Positions 47,789-56,517 of a DNA stretch of 64,000 nucleotides are shown here, in pieces. Source of the stretch: DYRB01 sp963802205. Its GTDB lineage: Bacteria; Pseudomonadota; Gammaproteobacteria; Chromatiales; Chromatiaceae. The position numbers and the translations under genes were made by a program. Where the stretch lies: positions 124,001-188,000 of the forward strand of contig CAWDHW010000006.1 of the NCBI GenBank assembly GCA_963802205.1, read 5' to 3'. The notes below the pieces were generated by a model that did no database searches, was not told where the DNA came from, and saw nothing but the letters and a program-made list of their open reading frames with translations. Numbering within the stretch: the first letter of the stretch is position 1; every line of letters starts with the position of its first letter.

Positions 47789-48769
47789 ATGGTTGACAGG
47801 CGCAGCCTGGTGGATGGTTGGGTGCGGGAGACCTTGGGGGTCACCGACCCGGAGCTGGAGCCGGCCTCCTCGGACGCGAGCTTCCGGCGTTACTGGCGGG
47901 TGCGTCATGCGGGTGAGACCCTCATCGTCATGGATGCCCCACCGGAGCAGGAGGACTGCGGGCGCTTTGTGCGCATCGCAGGGGAATGGCGCGCGCTCGG
48001 GCTGAACACCCCGGAGGTCCTGGCGCAGGATCTGGACCGCGGGTTCCTCCTGCTCGGTGATCTCGGGCAGCAACTCTATCTGGACGCGCTGACCCCGGAT
48101 ACGGTGGAGCGACTGTATGCGGATGCCCTGGCCGCATTGGTCGTGATTCAGGCCTGCGGGCCTACCGCGGATCTGCCGGGCTATGATGGGGCCTTCCTGT
48201 CGAGGGAGCTGAACATCTTCCGCGAGTGGCTGCTGGAGCGGCATCTGGGGCTCGTGCTGTCGGACGCCGAATCGGCCATGCTGAGCGCCGCTTTCGAGTA
48301 CCTGATCGGCAGCGCGCTGGACCAGCCCCAGGTCTGCGTCCACCGGGACTATCACTCCCGCAACCTGATGCTGGTGCCTGGCCACAATCCGGGCATTCTC
48401 GATTTCCAGGATGCGGTGCTCGGGCCCGTGACCTACGACCTGGTGTCCCTGCTACGGGACTGCTATGTCGCCTGGCCGCAGGCCCGGGTCGAGGAATGGG
48501 CCATGGGTTATTACCAACTTGCTGTCCAGTCCGGGGTACTGGGGCCGGTGCATGAGGAATCCTTCCTGTCCTGGTTCGATCTCATGGGCGTCCAGCGCCA
48601 CCTCAAGGCCAGCGGCATCTTTGCCCGCCTTTATCACCGCGACGGCAAACCGGGTTACCTGGCAGACATCCCACGCACCCTGGGTTATGTGGTGGAGGTG
48701 GCAGCGGCTCGTCCGGACCTGCGCGGTCTGGGCTGTTTCATCCAGGAGCGCATCTTGCCCGCCCTCTGA
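47789..48769 (+). CDS. amgK: Anomeric N-acetylmuramate/N-acetylglucosamine kinase AmgK
   Basis: AmgK phosphorylates MurNAc and GlcNAc at C1 for peptidoglycan recycling that bypasses de novo UDP-MurNAc synthesis. The 326-residue aminoglycoside-phosphotransferase-fold protein shows SSDASFRRYWRV, the catalytic VHRDYHSRNLML, DFQDAVLGPVTYDL and LMGVQRHLKASGIFARL, close to Pseudomonas AmgK. ATG 47789 is preferred; an in-frame ATG at 47732 is possible. MurU, the next enzyme and usual neighbour, is not adjacent. Confidence 0.9.
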   Translation: MVDRRSLVDGWVRETLGVTDPELEPASSDASFRRYWRVRHAGETLIVMDAPPEQEDCGRFVRIAGEWRALGLNTPEVLAQDLDRGFLLLGDLGQQLYLDALTPDTVERLYADALAALVVIQACGPTADLPGYDGAFLSRELNIFREWLLERHLGLVLSDAESAMLSAAFEYLIGSALDQPQVCVHRDYHSRNLMLVPGHNPGILDFQDAVLGPVTYDLVSLLRDCYVAWPQARVEEWAMGYYQLAVQSGVLGPVHEESFLSWFDLMGVQRHLKASGIFARLYHRDGKPGYLADIPRTLGYVVEVAAARPDLRGLGCFIQERILPAL

Positions 48770-48836
48770 GATCGGGTGGCGACCTGGCTGACCTTGTTGC
48801 CCGCTGGCAGGGGCCAGGAGTGTCGAAAGGTCCCCG

Positions 48837-50123
48837 TCAGGCCGACTCCCGTGCGATGGCGCGATGACCGATGTCGCGGCGCCAGTAGGCGTCGCGCCAG
48901 TGAATCCGCTCGATCTGGGCATAGGCCAGCGCCTGAGCCTCGCGGATCCCTGCCGCCAGGGCGGTGACGCAGAGGACGCGCCCGCCGTTGGTGACGACCT
49001 CGCCGTCGCGCAGGGCCGTCCCGGCATGGAAGACCTTGCAACCGGAAGGCTCCGGGGCGTCGAGCCCCCGGATGACCTCCCCCCTTGCATAGTCGTCTGG
49101 GTAGCCCCCGGCGGCCATGACCACCCCCAGGGCGGGGCGCGGGTCCCATTGGGCCTCCTCGCGGTCCAGGCGCCCCTCGCAGGCCGCCAGGGCCAGGGCA
49201 ACCAGGTCCGACCGGAGACGCATCAGGATTGGCTGGGTCTCTGGGTCTCCAAAACGGCAATTGTATTCAAGTACCTTTGGGGTGCCGTCGGCGGCGACCA
49301 TGATCCCGGCGTAGAGGAACCCGAGGTAGTCCATGCCCTCCGCGGCAAGGCCAATTACCGTCGGCTCCATCACCTCGCGCATGATGCGGGCGTGAATCTC
49401 CGGAGTCACAACGGGGGCTGGCGAATAGGCCCCCATACCCCCGGTGTTGGGCCCACGGTCGCCGTCGTCCCGTGCCTTGTGGTCTTGGGAACTGGCCATG
49501 GGCAGGATGTGACCGCCTCCAACCAGGGCGATGAAGCTCGCCTCCTCGCCGTAGAGGAATTCCTCGATGACCAGGCGCCGGCCCGCCCCGCCGAAGCGCC
49601 CGGCCTCCAGCATGTCGCGTACGGCGGCCTCCGCTGTGGTCAGGTCATGGGCCAGGATGACCCCTTTGCCTGCCGCCAGCCCGTCGGCCTTGACCACCAC
49701 GGGCGCCCCCACCTGGCGCAGGTAGTCCAGGGCCGGGCCGACCTCGGAGAAGGTCCCGTAGGCGGCGGTCGGGATACCGTGGCGCGCCAGAAAGGCCTTG
49801 GTAAAGGCCTTTGAACCCTCGAGTTGGGCGGGGGCCTGGCGTGGCCCAAGGCAGCGCAGCCCCGCTGCCTCGAAGACGTCGGTGATACCCGCCACCAACG
49901 GGGCCTCTGGCCCGACGATGGTGAGCCCGATTCCCTGGGCGGTGGCGAAGGCCAGCAAGGCGGGGATGTCGTCGGCGGCGATGGGGACGTTCTCCACTCC
50001 AGGTTCCCTGGCAGTCCCGCCGTTGCCTGGGGCGACGAAAACCTGGTCTGCCAGTGGCGACTGGGCCGCCTTCCAGGCCAAGGCGTGCTCACGCCCGCCG
50101 TTACCGATGATCAGGACCTTCAT
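48837..50123 (-). CDS. purD: Phosphoribosylamine--glycine ligase PurD
   Basis: PurD makes GAR, the second step of purine synthesis. The 428-residue ATP-grasp protein shows VLIIGNGGREHALAWK, GNGGTARE, VVKADGLAAGKGV, SQDHKARDDGDRGPNTGGMGA and a normal C-terminus. It is the last gene of the prmA-to-purD block on this strand. Confidence 0.97.
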   Translation of the reverse strand: MKVLIIGNGGREHALAWKAAQSPLADQVFVAPGNGGTAREPGVENVPIAADDIPALLAFATAQGIGLTIVGPEAPLVAGITDVFEAAGLRCLGPRQAPAQLEGSKAFTKAFLARHGIPTAAYGTFSEVGPALDYLRQVGAPVVVKADGLAAGKGVILAHDLTTAEAAVRDMLEAGRFGGAGRRLVIEEFLYGEEASFIALVGGGHILPMASSQDHKARDDGDRGPNTGGMGAYSPAPVVTPEIHARIMREVMEPTVIGLAAEGMDYLGFLYAGIMVAADGTPKVLEYNCRFGDPETQPILMRLRSDLVALALAACEGRLDREEAQWDPRPALGVVMAAGGYPDDYARGEVIRGLDAPEPSGCKVFHAGTALRDGEVVTNGGRVLCVTALAAGIREAQALAYAQIERIHWRDAYWRRDIGHRAIARESA

Positions 50124-50159
50124 GGATACCTCAAGCCGGCTGGGTGGGATGCACCCACT

Positions 50160-50939
50160 TCAGGAAAACGAGATGACGCCGCGCTGGCTCGATCGGACGA
50201 AGGCGACGATCTCCGCGGCCTCTGCCGAGTCCGGGAAGGTCTCCTCGACCTTGAGCAGTGCGTCGGCCAGACGCAACCCGGTGCGGAACAGGATGCGGTA
50301 GACGGTCTTAATGGTGTTGCGTTGCTCCTGGGTGAAGCCGTTGCGTCGCAGTCCGACGCTGTTCAGCCCCACGATGCGGGCGCGGTGGCCATCGGCCATG
50401 ACGTAGGGCGGCACGTCCTGGGGCACCCCGGAGACCCCGGCGACGATGGCATAGGAGCCGATCCGGCAAAATTGGTGTACGGCCACCTGCCCGGACAGGA
50501 AGACGCGATCCCCGACCACGCAGTGACCCGCCAGGGTGGCGGTGTTGGCGAAGATGTTGTAATCGCCGACGGTGCAGTCGTGGCCGGCGTGGGAATAGGC
50601 CATCCAGTAGTTGTGGTTGCCGATGACCGTCCCCTGGTCGTACTTGACCCCGTGGCTGATGTTCACCCCCTCCTTGAAGTGATTGTGATCGCCAATGGTC
50701 AGGGGTCTGGCCTTGTCCGGGGTGTAGCTCAGATCCTGGGGCTCGCTGCCCAGGGTGACACCGTGGCAGACGCGGTTGTGTTGCCCCAGGCGGGTATGGC
50801 CATAGATGCGCACGCAGGACTCGATGATGCAGCCCTCGCCGACGACGGCCCCACTCTCGACAATGGAGTAGGGGCCGATGCTCGCCGAGGGGTGGACCTG
50901 AGCACCGTCCTCTACGATGGCAGTGGGGTGAACGGTCAT
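50160..50939 (-). CDS. lpxA: LpxA-family UDP-N-acetylglucosamine acyltransferase (outside the lpx operon)
   Basis: The 259-residue left-handed beta-helix protein carries hexapeptide repeats and LpxA hallmarks: SHAGHDCTVG (catalytic His context), AVHQFCRIGSYAIV and a helical C-terminus ending SSQRGVISFS. LpxA puts the first acyl chain on UDP-GlcNAc in lipid A synthesis. It sits between purH and purD rather than in an lpxD-fabZ-lpxA-lpxB cluster, and several usual LpxA positions differ, so it may be a second or specialised copy. Confidence 0.85.
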   Translation of the reverse strand: MTVHPTAIVEDGAQVHPSASIGPYSIVESGAVVGEGCIIESCVRIYGHTRLGQHNRVCHGVTLGSEPQDLSYTPDKARPLTIGDHNHFKEGVNISHGVKYDQGTVIGNHNYWMAYSHAGHDCTVGDYNIFANTATLAGHCVVGDRVFLSGQVAVHQFCRIGSYAIVAGVSGVPQDVPPYVMADGHRARIVGLNSVGLRRNGFTQEQRNTIKTVYRILFRTGLRLADALLKVEETFPDSAEAAEIVAFVRSSQRGVISFS

Positions 50940-50951
50940 GGTCGATCCGAC

Positions 50952-52532
50952 CTAGTGCCGGAAGTGCCGCATCCCGGTGAAGACCATGGCCATGCCGTGC
51001 TCGTCGGCGGCGGCGATGGCCTCGGAATCGCGCATGGACCCGCCGGGTTGGATGACGGCGGTGATGCCGACGGCGGCGGCGTTGTCGATGCCGTCGCGGA
51101 AGGGGAAGAAGGCATCGGAGGCCATCACGGACCCGGCCACCTGGAGCCCCGCCTGTTCCGCCTTGATGCCGGCGATACGCGCCGAGTTGACCCGGCTCAT
51201 CTGCCCCGCGCCTACGCCGATGGTCATGCGGTCGCGCCCGTAGACGATGGCGTTGGACTTGACGAACTTGGCCACGCGCCAGGTGAACATCAGATCGAGC
51301 ATTTCCTGCGCCGTGGGCTGGCGCTTGGTCACGGTGCGCATCGTATCGGTGAGGGCGAGGTCGGCGCCCTGGACCAGCAGGCCGCCGCGCACCCGCTTGT
51401 AGTCCACGAAGGGGGTGCGGGTCTCGCCCCAGGCACCGCAGGCCAGCAGACGGACGTTCTTCTTGGCAGCCACCAGGGCCACCGCCTCCGGGCTGACGCT
51501 GGGGGCTATGATGACCTCCACGAACTGGCGCTCGCAAATGGCCGCCGCGGTGGCGGCGTCGAGTTCGCGATTGACCGCAATGATGCCGCCGAAGGCCGAC
51601 TCCGGGTCCGTGGCGAAGGCGCGGTCGTAGGCCGTCAGCAGGGTCTCGCCTAGTGCGACGCCGCAGGGGTTGGCATGCTTGACGATGACGCAGGCCGGGC
51701 CCTCATTGAATTGCTTGACGCACTCCAGGGCGGCATCCGTGTCGGCGATGTTGTTGTAGGAGAGTTCCTTGCCCTGGATTTGGGTGGCCGTGGCGATACA
51801 CGCCTCCCCCCCGTCCGGACCCAGGCTGTCGCCGACGTAGAAGGCGGCGGCCTGATGCGGGTTCTCACCGTAGCGCATCCCCTGCTTCTGGTGCACCTGG
51901 ATATTGAAGGTGCGCGGCAGACCCTCGGCCTTACCGTCGGGGTTCAGGACCACGGCGCCCAGGTAGTTGGCGATGGCCCCGTCGTAGCCGGCGGTGTGCT
52001 CGAATGCCTTCACCGCCAGGTCGAAGCGGGTGGCGTCAGACACGGCACCGGCATGCTCGGCCATCTCGGCCAGGACCCGGCCGTAGTCCCCGGCGTCCAC
52101 GACAACGGTCACCGCGGCATGGTTCTTGGCGGCGGCACGCAGCAGTGTGGGGCCGCCGATGTCGATGTTCTCGATGGCGGTGGCCAGGTCGCAGTCGGGC
52201 TTGGCGATGGTTGCCTGGAAGGGGTAAAGGTTTACCACCACCAGATCGATGGGCTTGATCTCGTTCTCGCACATCACCGCGTCATCCACCCCGCGGCGCC
52301 CGAGGATGCCGCCGTGGATGCGCGGGTGCAGGGTCTTGACCCGCCCGGACATCATTTCCGGGAAACCGGTGTAGTCGGAGACCTCGGTGACCGGGACGTC
52401 CTCCCGGGTGAGCAGGGTGGCGGTGCCGCCGGTGGACAAGATCTCGACCCCGCGCTCCGACAGGGCGCGTGCGAAGGCGGCGACCCCGGTCTTGTCGGAG
52501 ACGCTGATCAAGGCGCGACGAATGGGTTGCAT
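50952..52532 (-). CDS. purH: Bifunctional AICAR transformylase/IMP cyclohydrolase PurH
   Basis: PurH catalyses the last two steps to IMP. The 526-residue protein has the MGS-like cyclohydrolase domain (RRALISVSDKTGV, STGGTATLL, SGRVKTLHPRIHGG) and the transformylase domain with the catalytic KHANPCG and MTIGVGAGQMSRV. ATG 52532 is four bases after the fis stop; a start nine codons earlier would overlap fis. Confidence 0.97.
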   Translation of the reverse strand: MQPIRRALISVSDKTGVAAFARALSERGVEILSTGGTATLLTREDVPVTEVSDYTGFPEMMSGRVKTLHPRIHGGILGRRGVDDAVMCENEIKPIDLVVVNLYPFQATIAKPDCDLATAIENIDIGGPTLLRAAAKNHAAVTVVVDAGDYGRVLAEMAEHAGAVSDATRFDLAVKAFEHTAGYDGAIANYLGAVVLNPDGKAEGLPRTFNIQVHQKQGMRYGENPHQAAAFYVGDSLGPDGGEACIATATQIQGKELSYNNIADTDAALECVKQFNEGPACVIVKHANPCGVALGETLLTAYDRAFATDPESAFGGIIAVNRELDAATAAAICERQFVEVIIAPSVSPEAVALVAAKKNVRLLACGAWGETRTPFVDYKRVRGGLLVQGADLALTDTMRTVTKRQPTAQEMLDLMFTWRVAKFVKSNAIVYGRDRMTIGVGAGQMSRVNSARIAGIKAEQAGLQVAGSVMASDAFFPFRDGIDNAAAVGITAVIQPGGSMRDSEAIAAADEHGMAMVFTGMRHFRH

Positions 52533-52536
52533 GCTT

Positions 52537-52845
52537 TTAGGAACCTTCGTTGATGTCATAGGCAGCCATGCGCTTGCGCAGGGTGCTGCGGCTCATTCCC
52601 AGCAGCCTAGCCGCCAGGGTCTGATTACCATGAGTGTGTCTCAGAATAGTCTCCAAGAGGGGCCGCTCGACCTCGTCCATGAACAGGCGGTGCAGATCAT
52701 GGACGTCGTGCCCGTCCATGTGGCGCAGGTAATCGGCCACTGAAGCGCGTACACACTCGCTCAGGGTTTCGGTGCGATTGTGGTGCAGCATCGTCACCGA
52801 ACTCCAGTCCTCATCCTCGGTCTTGCAAACCGCCAAGCTCTTCAT
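52537..52845 (-). CDS. fis: DNA-binding protein Fis
   Basis: Fis is a nucleoid protein bending DNA and activating rRNA promoters. The 102-residue product has the family C-terminal helix-turn-helix (LLETILRHTHGNQTLAARLLGMSRSTLRKRM). Gene order dusB-fis-purH is conserved in many non-enteric Gammaproteobacteria. It starts 46 bases after dusB. Confidence 0.96.
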   Translation of the reverse strand: MKSLAVCKTEDEDWSSVTMLHHNRTETLSECVRASVADYLRHMDGHDVHDLHRLFMDEVERPLLETILRHTHGNQTLAARLLGMSRSTLRKRMAAYDINEGS

Positions 52846-52891
52846 GCCGTCCCCTCTTCCTGCGCCCTGTGGGCGTCGTTATGGGCCCCAA

Positions 52892-53905
52892 TCAAATCAG
52901 TGCCCTTTGTTGTTCTGCCGGGACCCTGGCCACCTCGTCCGCCCCCCGGCGGTCGAAATGGGCCTCGATCAGCCCCCTTTGTTGTTCTGCCGACTCTACC
53001 CGGTTGATCGCCGCCCGCAAGCGCGCCCCTTGTGGATCGCCGCCGCAGTACCAGCCGATGTGCTTGCGCGCGATGCGCACCGCGGCCGCAACACCATACA
53101 GGCCGTAGAGCCCGTCGAGGTGGGCCAACAGCGTGTCGCGGATCCAGGCCGCGGGAGGGTCGGGGAGTCGGGTGCCGGTCGCCAGGTAGTGTGTTACCTC
53201 CTGGAAGATCCAGGGGCGACCCTGGGCCGCGCGCCCGAGCATGATAGCATCGGCGCCGGTGTAATCCAGCACGGCGCGGGCCTTCTCCGGCGAGTCGATG
53301 TCGCCATTGGCGACCAGCGGGATGGCCACCTCCGCCTTGATGGCGCGGATGGTGTCGTACTCCGCCGCGCCGGCGAAGCCGCAGGCGCGGGTGCGTCCGT
53401 GGACCGTCAAGGCGGCGATGCCGGACTCGCGGGCGATGTGGGCGATGCGCAGGGCATTGCGTTCCCCGGGAGACCAGCCGGTGCGGATCTTGAGCGTCAC
53501 CGGCACCCCGGCGGCGGCCACCACGGCCTCCAGGATCCGGCCGACCCGGGCCTCGTCGCGCAGCAGGGCCGAGCCCGCCGCCACCTTGCACACCTTCTTG
53601 GCCGGACAACCCATGTTGATGTCGATGACATCGGCACCGAGGTCGCCGTTGAATCGTGCCGCCTCGGCCAGGGCCTGGGGGTCGGCCCCGACGATCTGCA
53701 CCGCGATGGGCCCGACCTCGCCGCTGTGGTCCAGGCGCTGCCGGGACTTGCGGCTGCCCCAGAGCGAGGGGTCGGCCGCGACCATCTCCGAGACGGCGAG
53801 CCCGGCACCCAGCCGGCGGCAGAGCTGACGGAATGGGCGATCCGTGACCCCCGCCATGGGGGCGAGGATCAGGCGGTTGGTCAGGCGTATCGGGCCTATC
53901 TGCAT
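52892..53905 (-). CDS. dusB: tRNA-dihydrouridine synthase DusB
   Basis: DusB reduces uridine 17 in tRNA using FMN. The 337-residue product has APMAGVTDRPFRQLCR, catalytic Cys100 in NMGCPAKKV, and the FMN loop VANGDIDS/LGRAAQGRPWIF. Its last 25 residues contain a near repeat (AEQQRGLI and AEQQRALI) caused by an 18-bp direct repeat exactly 72 bases (24 codons) apart, so the C-terminus is longer than usual. Confidence 0.95.
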   Translation of the reverse strand: MQIGPIRLTNRLILAPMAGVTDRPFRQLCRRLGAGLAVSEMVAADPSLWGSRKSRQRLDHSGEVGPIAVQIVGADPQALAEAARFNGDLGADVIDINMGCPAKKVCKVAAGSALLRDEARVGRILEAVVAAAGVPVTLKIRTGWSPGERNALRIAHIARESGIAALTVHGRTRACGFAGAAEYDTIRAIKAEVAIPLVANGDIDSPEKARAVLDYTGADAIMLGRAAQGRPWIFQEVTHYLATGTRLPDPPAAWIRDTLLAHLDGLYGLYGVAAAVRIARKHIGWYCGGDPQGARLRAAINRVESAEQQRGLIEAHFDRRGADEVARVPAEQQRALI

Positions 53906-53914
53906 CGAACTGCG

Positions 53915-54658
53915 TTACAGGAGGCTGACGCGGAAGCCTGTCGGCCTGGTGCCGTCCGGGGCGCCATCCAGGGCAATGTCCAGGGCGGCCGGGACGACCT
54001 GGTGGGGTGGCAGACCGGCGCCCAGCACGCCAGCCCCAGCGCCGAGGTAGTCCGCCGGGTCGAATCGACGTGCCGCAAGCGGGGCCCCGGCCTGGTCGTA
54101 AAGCTCCAGTTGCAGCACGGGTGCCCGCTGCGACACCTCGGTGCGACTGACCAAACCCAGGCGAAGGCGCAGTGCTTTCGGGCGACTCGGGTCCGCGGTC
54201 AGGGCCGACTCGACGATCTGGATGGTCCCCGGCAGGCGCGGTAGCGGGACATCACAGCCGAGTGCCGGGCAGATCTGCGCCAGCACGGCGTGCACCCCGG
54301 GGTAGCCCAACCATGCCCCGCGCCCCCACCAGGCGACCTGGGCCGCCAGGCCGAGGGTGAGCAGCATCGCCGTCAAAGTCCCGAGCCAGGTCCAGCCCCG
54401 TCCGCGTGGACGCATCCGGGGCGCCTCCTGGGTCATGCCCAGGGCGGTCGCAGAGAGGGTGGCGGCGGTGGTTCGGTGGGCCGGGTGGCGGCGAATGGTC
54501 TCATCGACGGCCGGGACATGCTCGTCGATGAGCCCGGCCACCGCGTCGAAACGCTTGCCGCACTGAGGGCAGGGCACCCGGGCGCGATTGGCCTTGATCT
54601 GGGTGGCGTAGACCGGGAAGAGCCGGCCGCAGTATCGGCATCGGGTAGTCAGTGGCAT
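53915..54658 (-). CDS. Zinc-ribbon plus DUF3426 protein
   Basis: The 247-residue protein begins with an MJ0042-type zinc ribbon (CRYCGRLFPV...PCPQCGKRFD), then a basic linker, one membrane helix (LGTLTAMLLTLGLAAQVAWW, about residues 93-112) and a periplasmic DUF3426 domain. Function unknown; it is regularly found after prmA. Its start overlaps the prmA stop by ten bases, so they are coupled. Confidence 0.85.
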   Translation of the reverse strand: MPLTTRCRYCGRLFPVYATQIKANRARVPCPQCGKRFDAVAGLIDEHVPAVDETIRRHPAHRTTAATLSATALGMTQEAPRMRPRGRGWTWLGTLTAMLLTLGLAAQVAWWGRGAWLGYPGVHAVLAQICPALGCDVPLPRLPGTIQIVESALTADPSRPKALRLRLGLVSRTEVSQRAPVLQLELYDQAGAPLAARRFDPADYLGAGAGVLGAGLPPHQVVPAALDIALDGAPDGTRPTGFRVSLL

Positions 54659-55551
54659 GGGAAGTGCCGTCGTCCGGCGATCAGGGTCCAGTCATCCCGC
54701 AGTTGCGGGGGGGCCAGGTCGAAGTCGGGGCTGTAAGCGCTGGCGACCGCCGCGGCTTGCCCTTCCAGGATGCCGGACAGCGCCAGGGACCCGCCCGGGG
54801 CGACCAATTCCCCGAGGCGGGGGGCAAGTTCCACCAGGGGGCCGGCCAGGATATTGGCCACCAGGACATCGGCGGTCAGGGCAGGCAGGTCGCCGGGCGT
54901 ATAGACCTCGAGCCGGTCGGCGACACTGTTCCCGGCCGCATTGTCGCGGGTCGCCTCCAGGGCCTGGGGGTCATGATCGACGGCGATGGCCAGCGCCGCC
55001 CCGAGGCGCAGCGCCGCGATGGCCAGGATCCCGGATCCACAGCCATAGTCCAGCACGGTCTTGCCACTGAGGTCAGCGGTGTCCAACCACTCCAGGCACA
55101 GGGCCGTAGTCGCGTGGTGCCCGGTACCGAAGGCGAGCCCGGGGTCGAGCTCGACGATCACGGTCTCAGGCCCGGTCTGCACGGGGTCCGGGCGCTGGCC
55201 ACGGGGACAAACCCATAGCCGCCGACCGAAGCGGGTGGGGGCGAACTCGTCGAGCCAGACGCGCTCCCAGGGACGGTCCTCGATGCGCTCAATGACCGGC
55301 GGGGTCAGTGCCTCCGATCCCAGGGTCGCGGCCAGGGCAGCCACTTGGGCTCGTCCGGCGGCGTCGTCATCGAACAAGGCGGTGAGGCGCACCCCATCCC
55401 AGAGCGGCATGGTCCCAGGCGGGGGCTCGAGTTGCGGGTCGTCCCCGGCGTCCCCAAGGGTTACCGCCAGTGCCCCGGCGTTCTCCAGGGCGGCCTCCAG
55501 CAGGGGTGCCTGGTCTTGCTCGACGGTAAAGGAAATCTGGAGCCAGGGCAT
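54649..55551 (-). CDS. prmA: Ribosomal protein L11 methyltransferase PrmA
   Basis: PrmA trimethylates ribosomal protein L11. From ATG 55551 the product has 300 residues: a substrate-binding N-domain (MPWLQISFTVEQDQAPLLE) and a SAM-binding Rossmann domain with DYGCGSGILAIAA. A start 76 codons upstream is rejected as out of family. It opens the operon that runs to purD; trmO is divergent. Confidence 0.95.
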   Translation of the reverse strand: MPWLQISFTVEQDQAPLLEAALENAGALAVTLGDAGDDPQLEPPPGTMPLWDGVRLTALFDDDAAGRAQVAALAATLGSEALTPPVIERIEDRPWERVWLDEFAPTRFGRRLWVCPRGQRPDPVQTGPETVIVELDPGLAFGTGHHATTALCLEWLDTADLSGKTVLDYGCGSGILAIAALRLGAALAIAVDHDPQALEATRDNAAGNSVADRLEVYTPGDLPALTADVLVANILAGPLVELAPRLGELVAPGGSLALSGILEGQAAAVASAYSPDFDLAPPQLRDDWTLIAGRRHFPCH

Positions 55552-55743
55552 GGTCGGGTAGGGTGGTCGGATCGGTCGGGCAAGGGGCGCACAGGATACC
55601 CCTGTGACCGCGCCGTCTCCACCCTGGAGCGCTGGGCCTGGAGCGTGGGCCAGGATACGCCGGGATGGGCCTGACAGCGATTCGGCGAGGCCGCCGTTTC
55701 GGGTCCGATCTGCGATGATGCCCCCATCCGAGCCACAGGATCT

Positions 55744-56478
55744 GTGCCCTTGACCTACACCTTCAGCCCCATCGGCCACATCCGGTCACCCTACACGGAT
55801 AAGTTCGGCATTCCGCGCCAGCCTGGCCTGGTGACGGCGGCCAGGGCGCGCCTGGAGTTGTTACCGCCCTTTGCCCGCGAGGAGGCCTTCGCCGGTCTGG
55901 AGGGGTTCTCCCACGTCTGGCTCCTGTTCGTCTTCCATGCCGTCATCGATGAGGGCTGGAGGCCCAAGGTTCGCCCACCACGCCTGGGCGGGCGACACAA
56001 GGTTGGGGTCTTCGCAAGCCGATCTCCCCACAGGCCCAACCCGATCGGGCTCTCGGCGGTGGAGTACCTCGGACTGGAGCGCGACGCCCGTGGCCTGGCC
56101 ATGCGCCTGGGTGGCGTCGATCTCCTGGACGGGACCCCGATCCTCGACGTCAAACCCTATGTCCCGTATGCCGACGCCCACCCCGAGGCCCGCGGCGGCT
56201 TCGCCCAGGAAGCGCCGATGAGTGAATGGCAGGTGGAATTCGCCTGTGAGGCCCGGGAACAGGTGGCCCGGATCGATCCGGCGGGGGAGCGCCGGGTGGG
56301 GCTGCTGATCCAGCAGATGCTGCGCCAGGACCCTCGTCCCGGTTACCTGGATCGCTACCCGGAGCGCGATACCTTCGTCATGCGCCTGTACGACCTGGAG
56401 GTCCGTTGGACACTCGGGGACGGGGTGGCTCGAGTGACGGCCGTGACCCCCGTGCCTGGACAGTACAGTGCCACCTAA
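55744..56478 (+). CDS. trmO: tRNA (N6-threonylcarbamoyladenosine-37) methyltransferase TrmO (TsaA)
   Basis: TrmO methylates t6A37 of tRNA-Thr to m6t6A. The 244-residue protein has the TsaA beta-barrel pattern: FSPIGHIRSPYTDKFGIPRQ, GLEGFSHVWLLFVFH, VGVFASRSPHRPNPIGLS and LDVKPYVPYAD, followed by the C-terminal domain. The start is GTG 55744 or TTG 55750; no strong ribosome site separates them. Confidence 0.92.
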   Translation: MPLTYTFSPIGHIRSPYTDKFGIPRQPGLVTAARARLELLPPFAREEAFAGLEGFSHVWLLFVFHAVIDEGWRPKVRPPRLGGRHKVGVFASRSPHRPNPIGLSAVEYLGLERDARGLAMRLGGVDLLDGTPILDVKPYVPYADAHPEARGGFAQEAPMSEWQVEFACEAREQVARIDPAGERRVGLLIQQMLRQDPRPGYLDRYPERDTFVMRLYDLEVRWTLGDGVARVTAVTPVPGQYSAT

Positions 56479-56517
56479 GGCGGGGCTGGGCCGGGAGGTC
56501 GGCCGATCTTTGACCCT

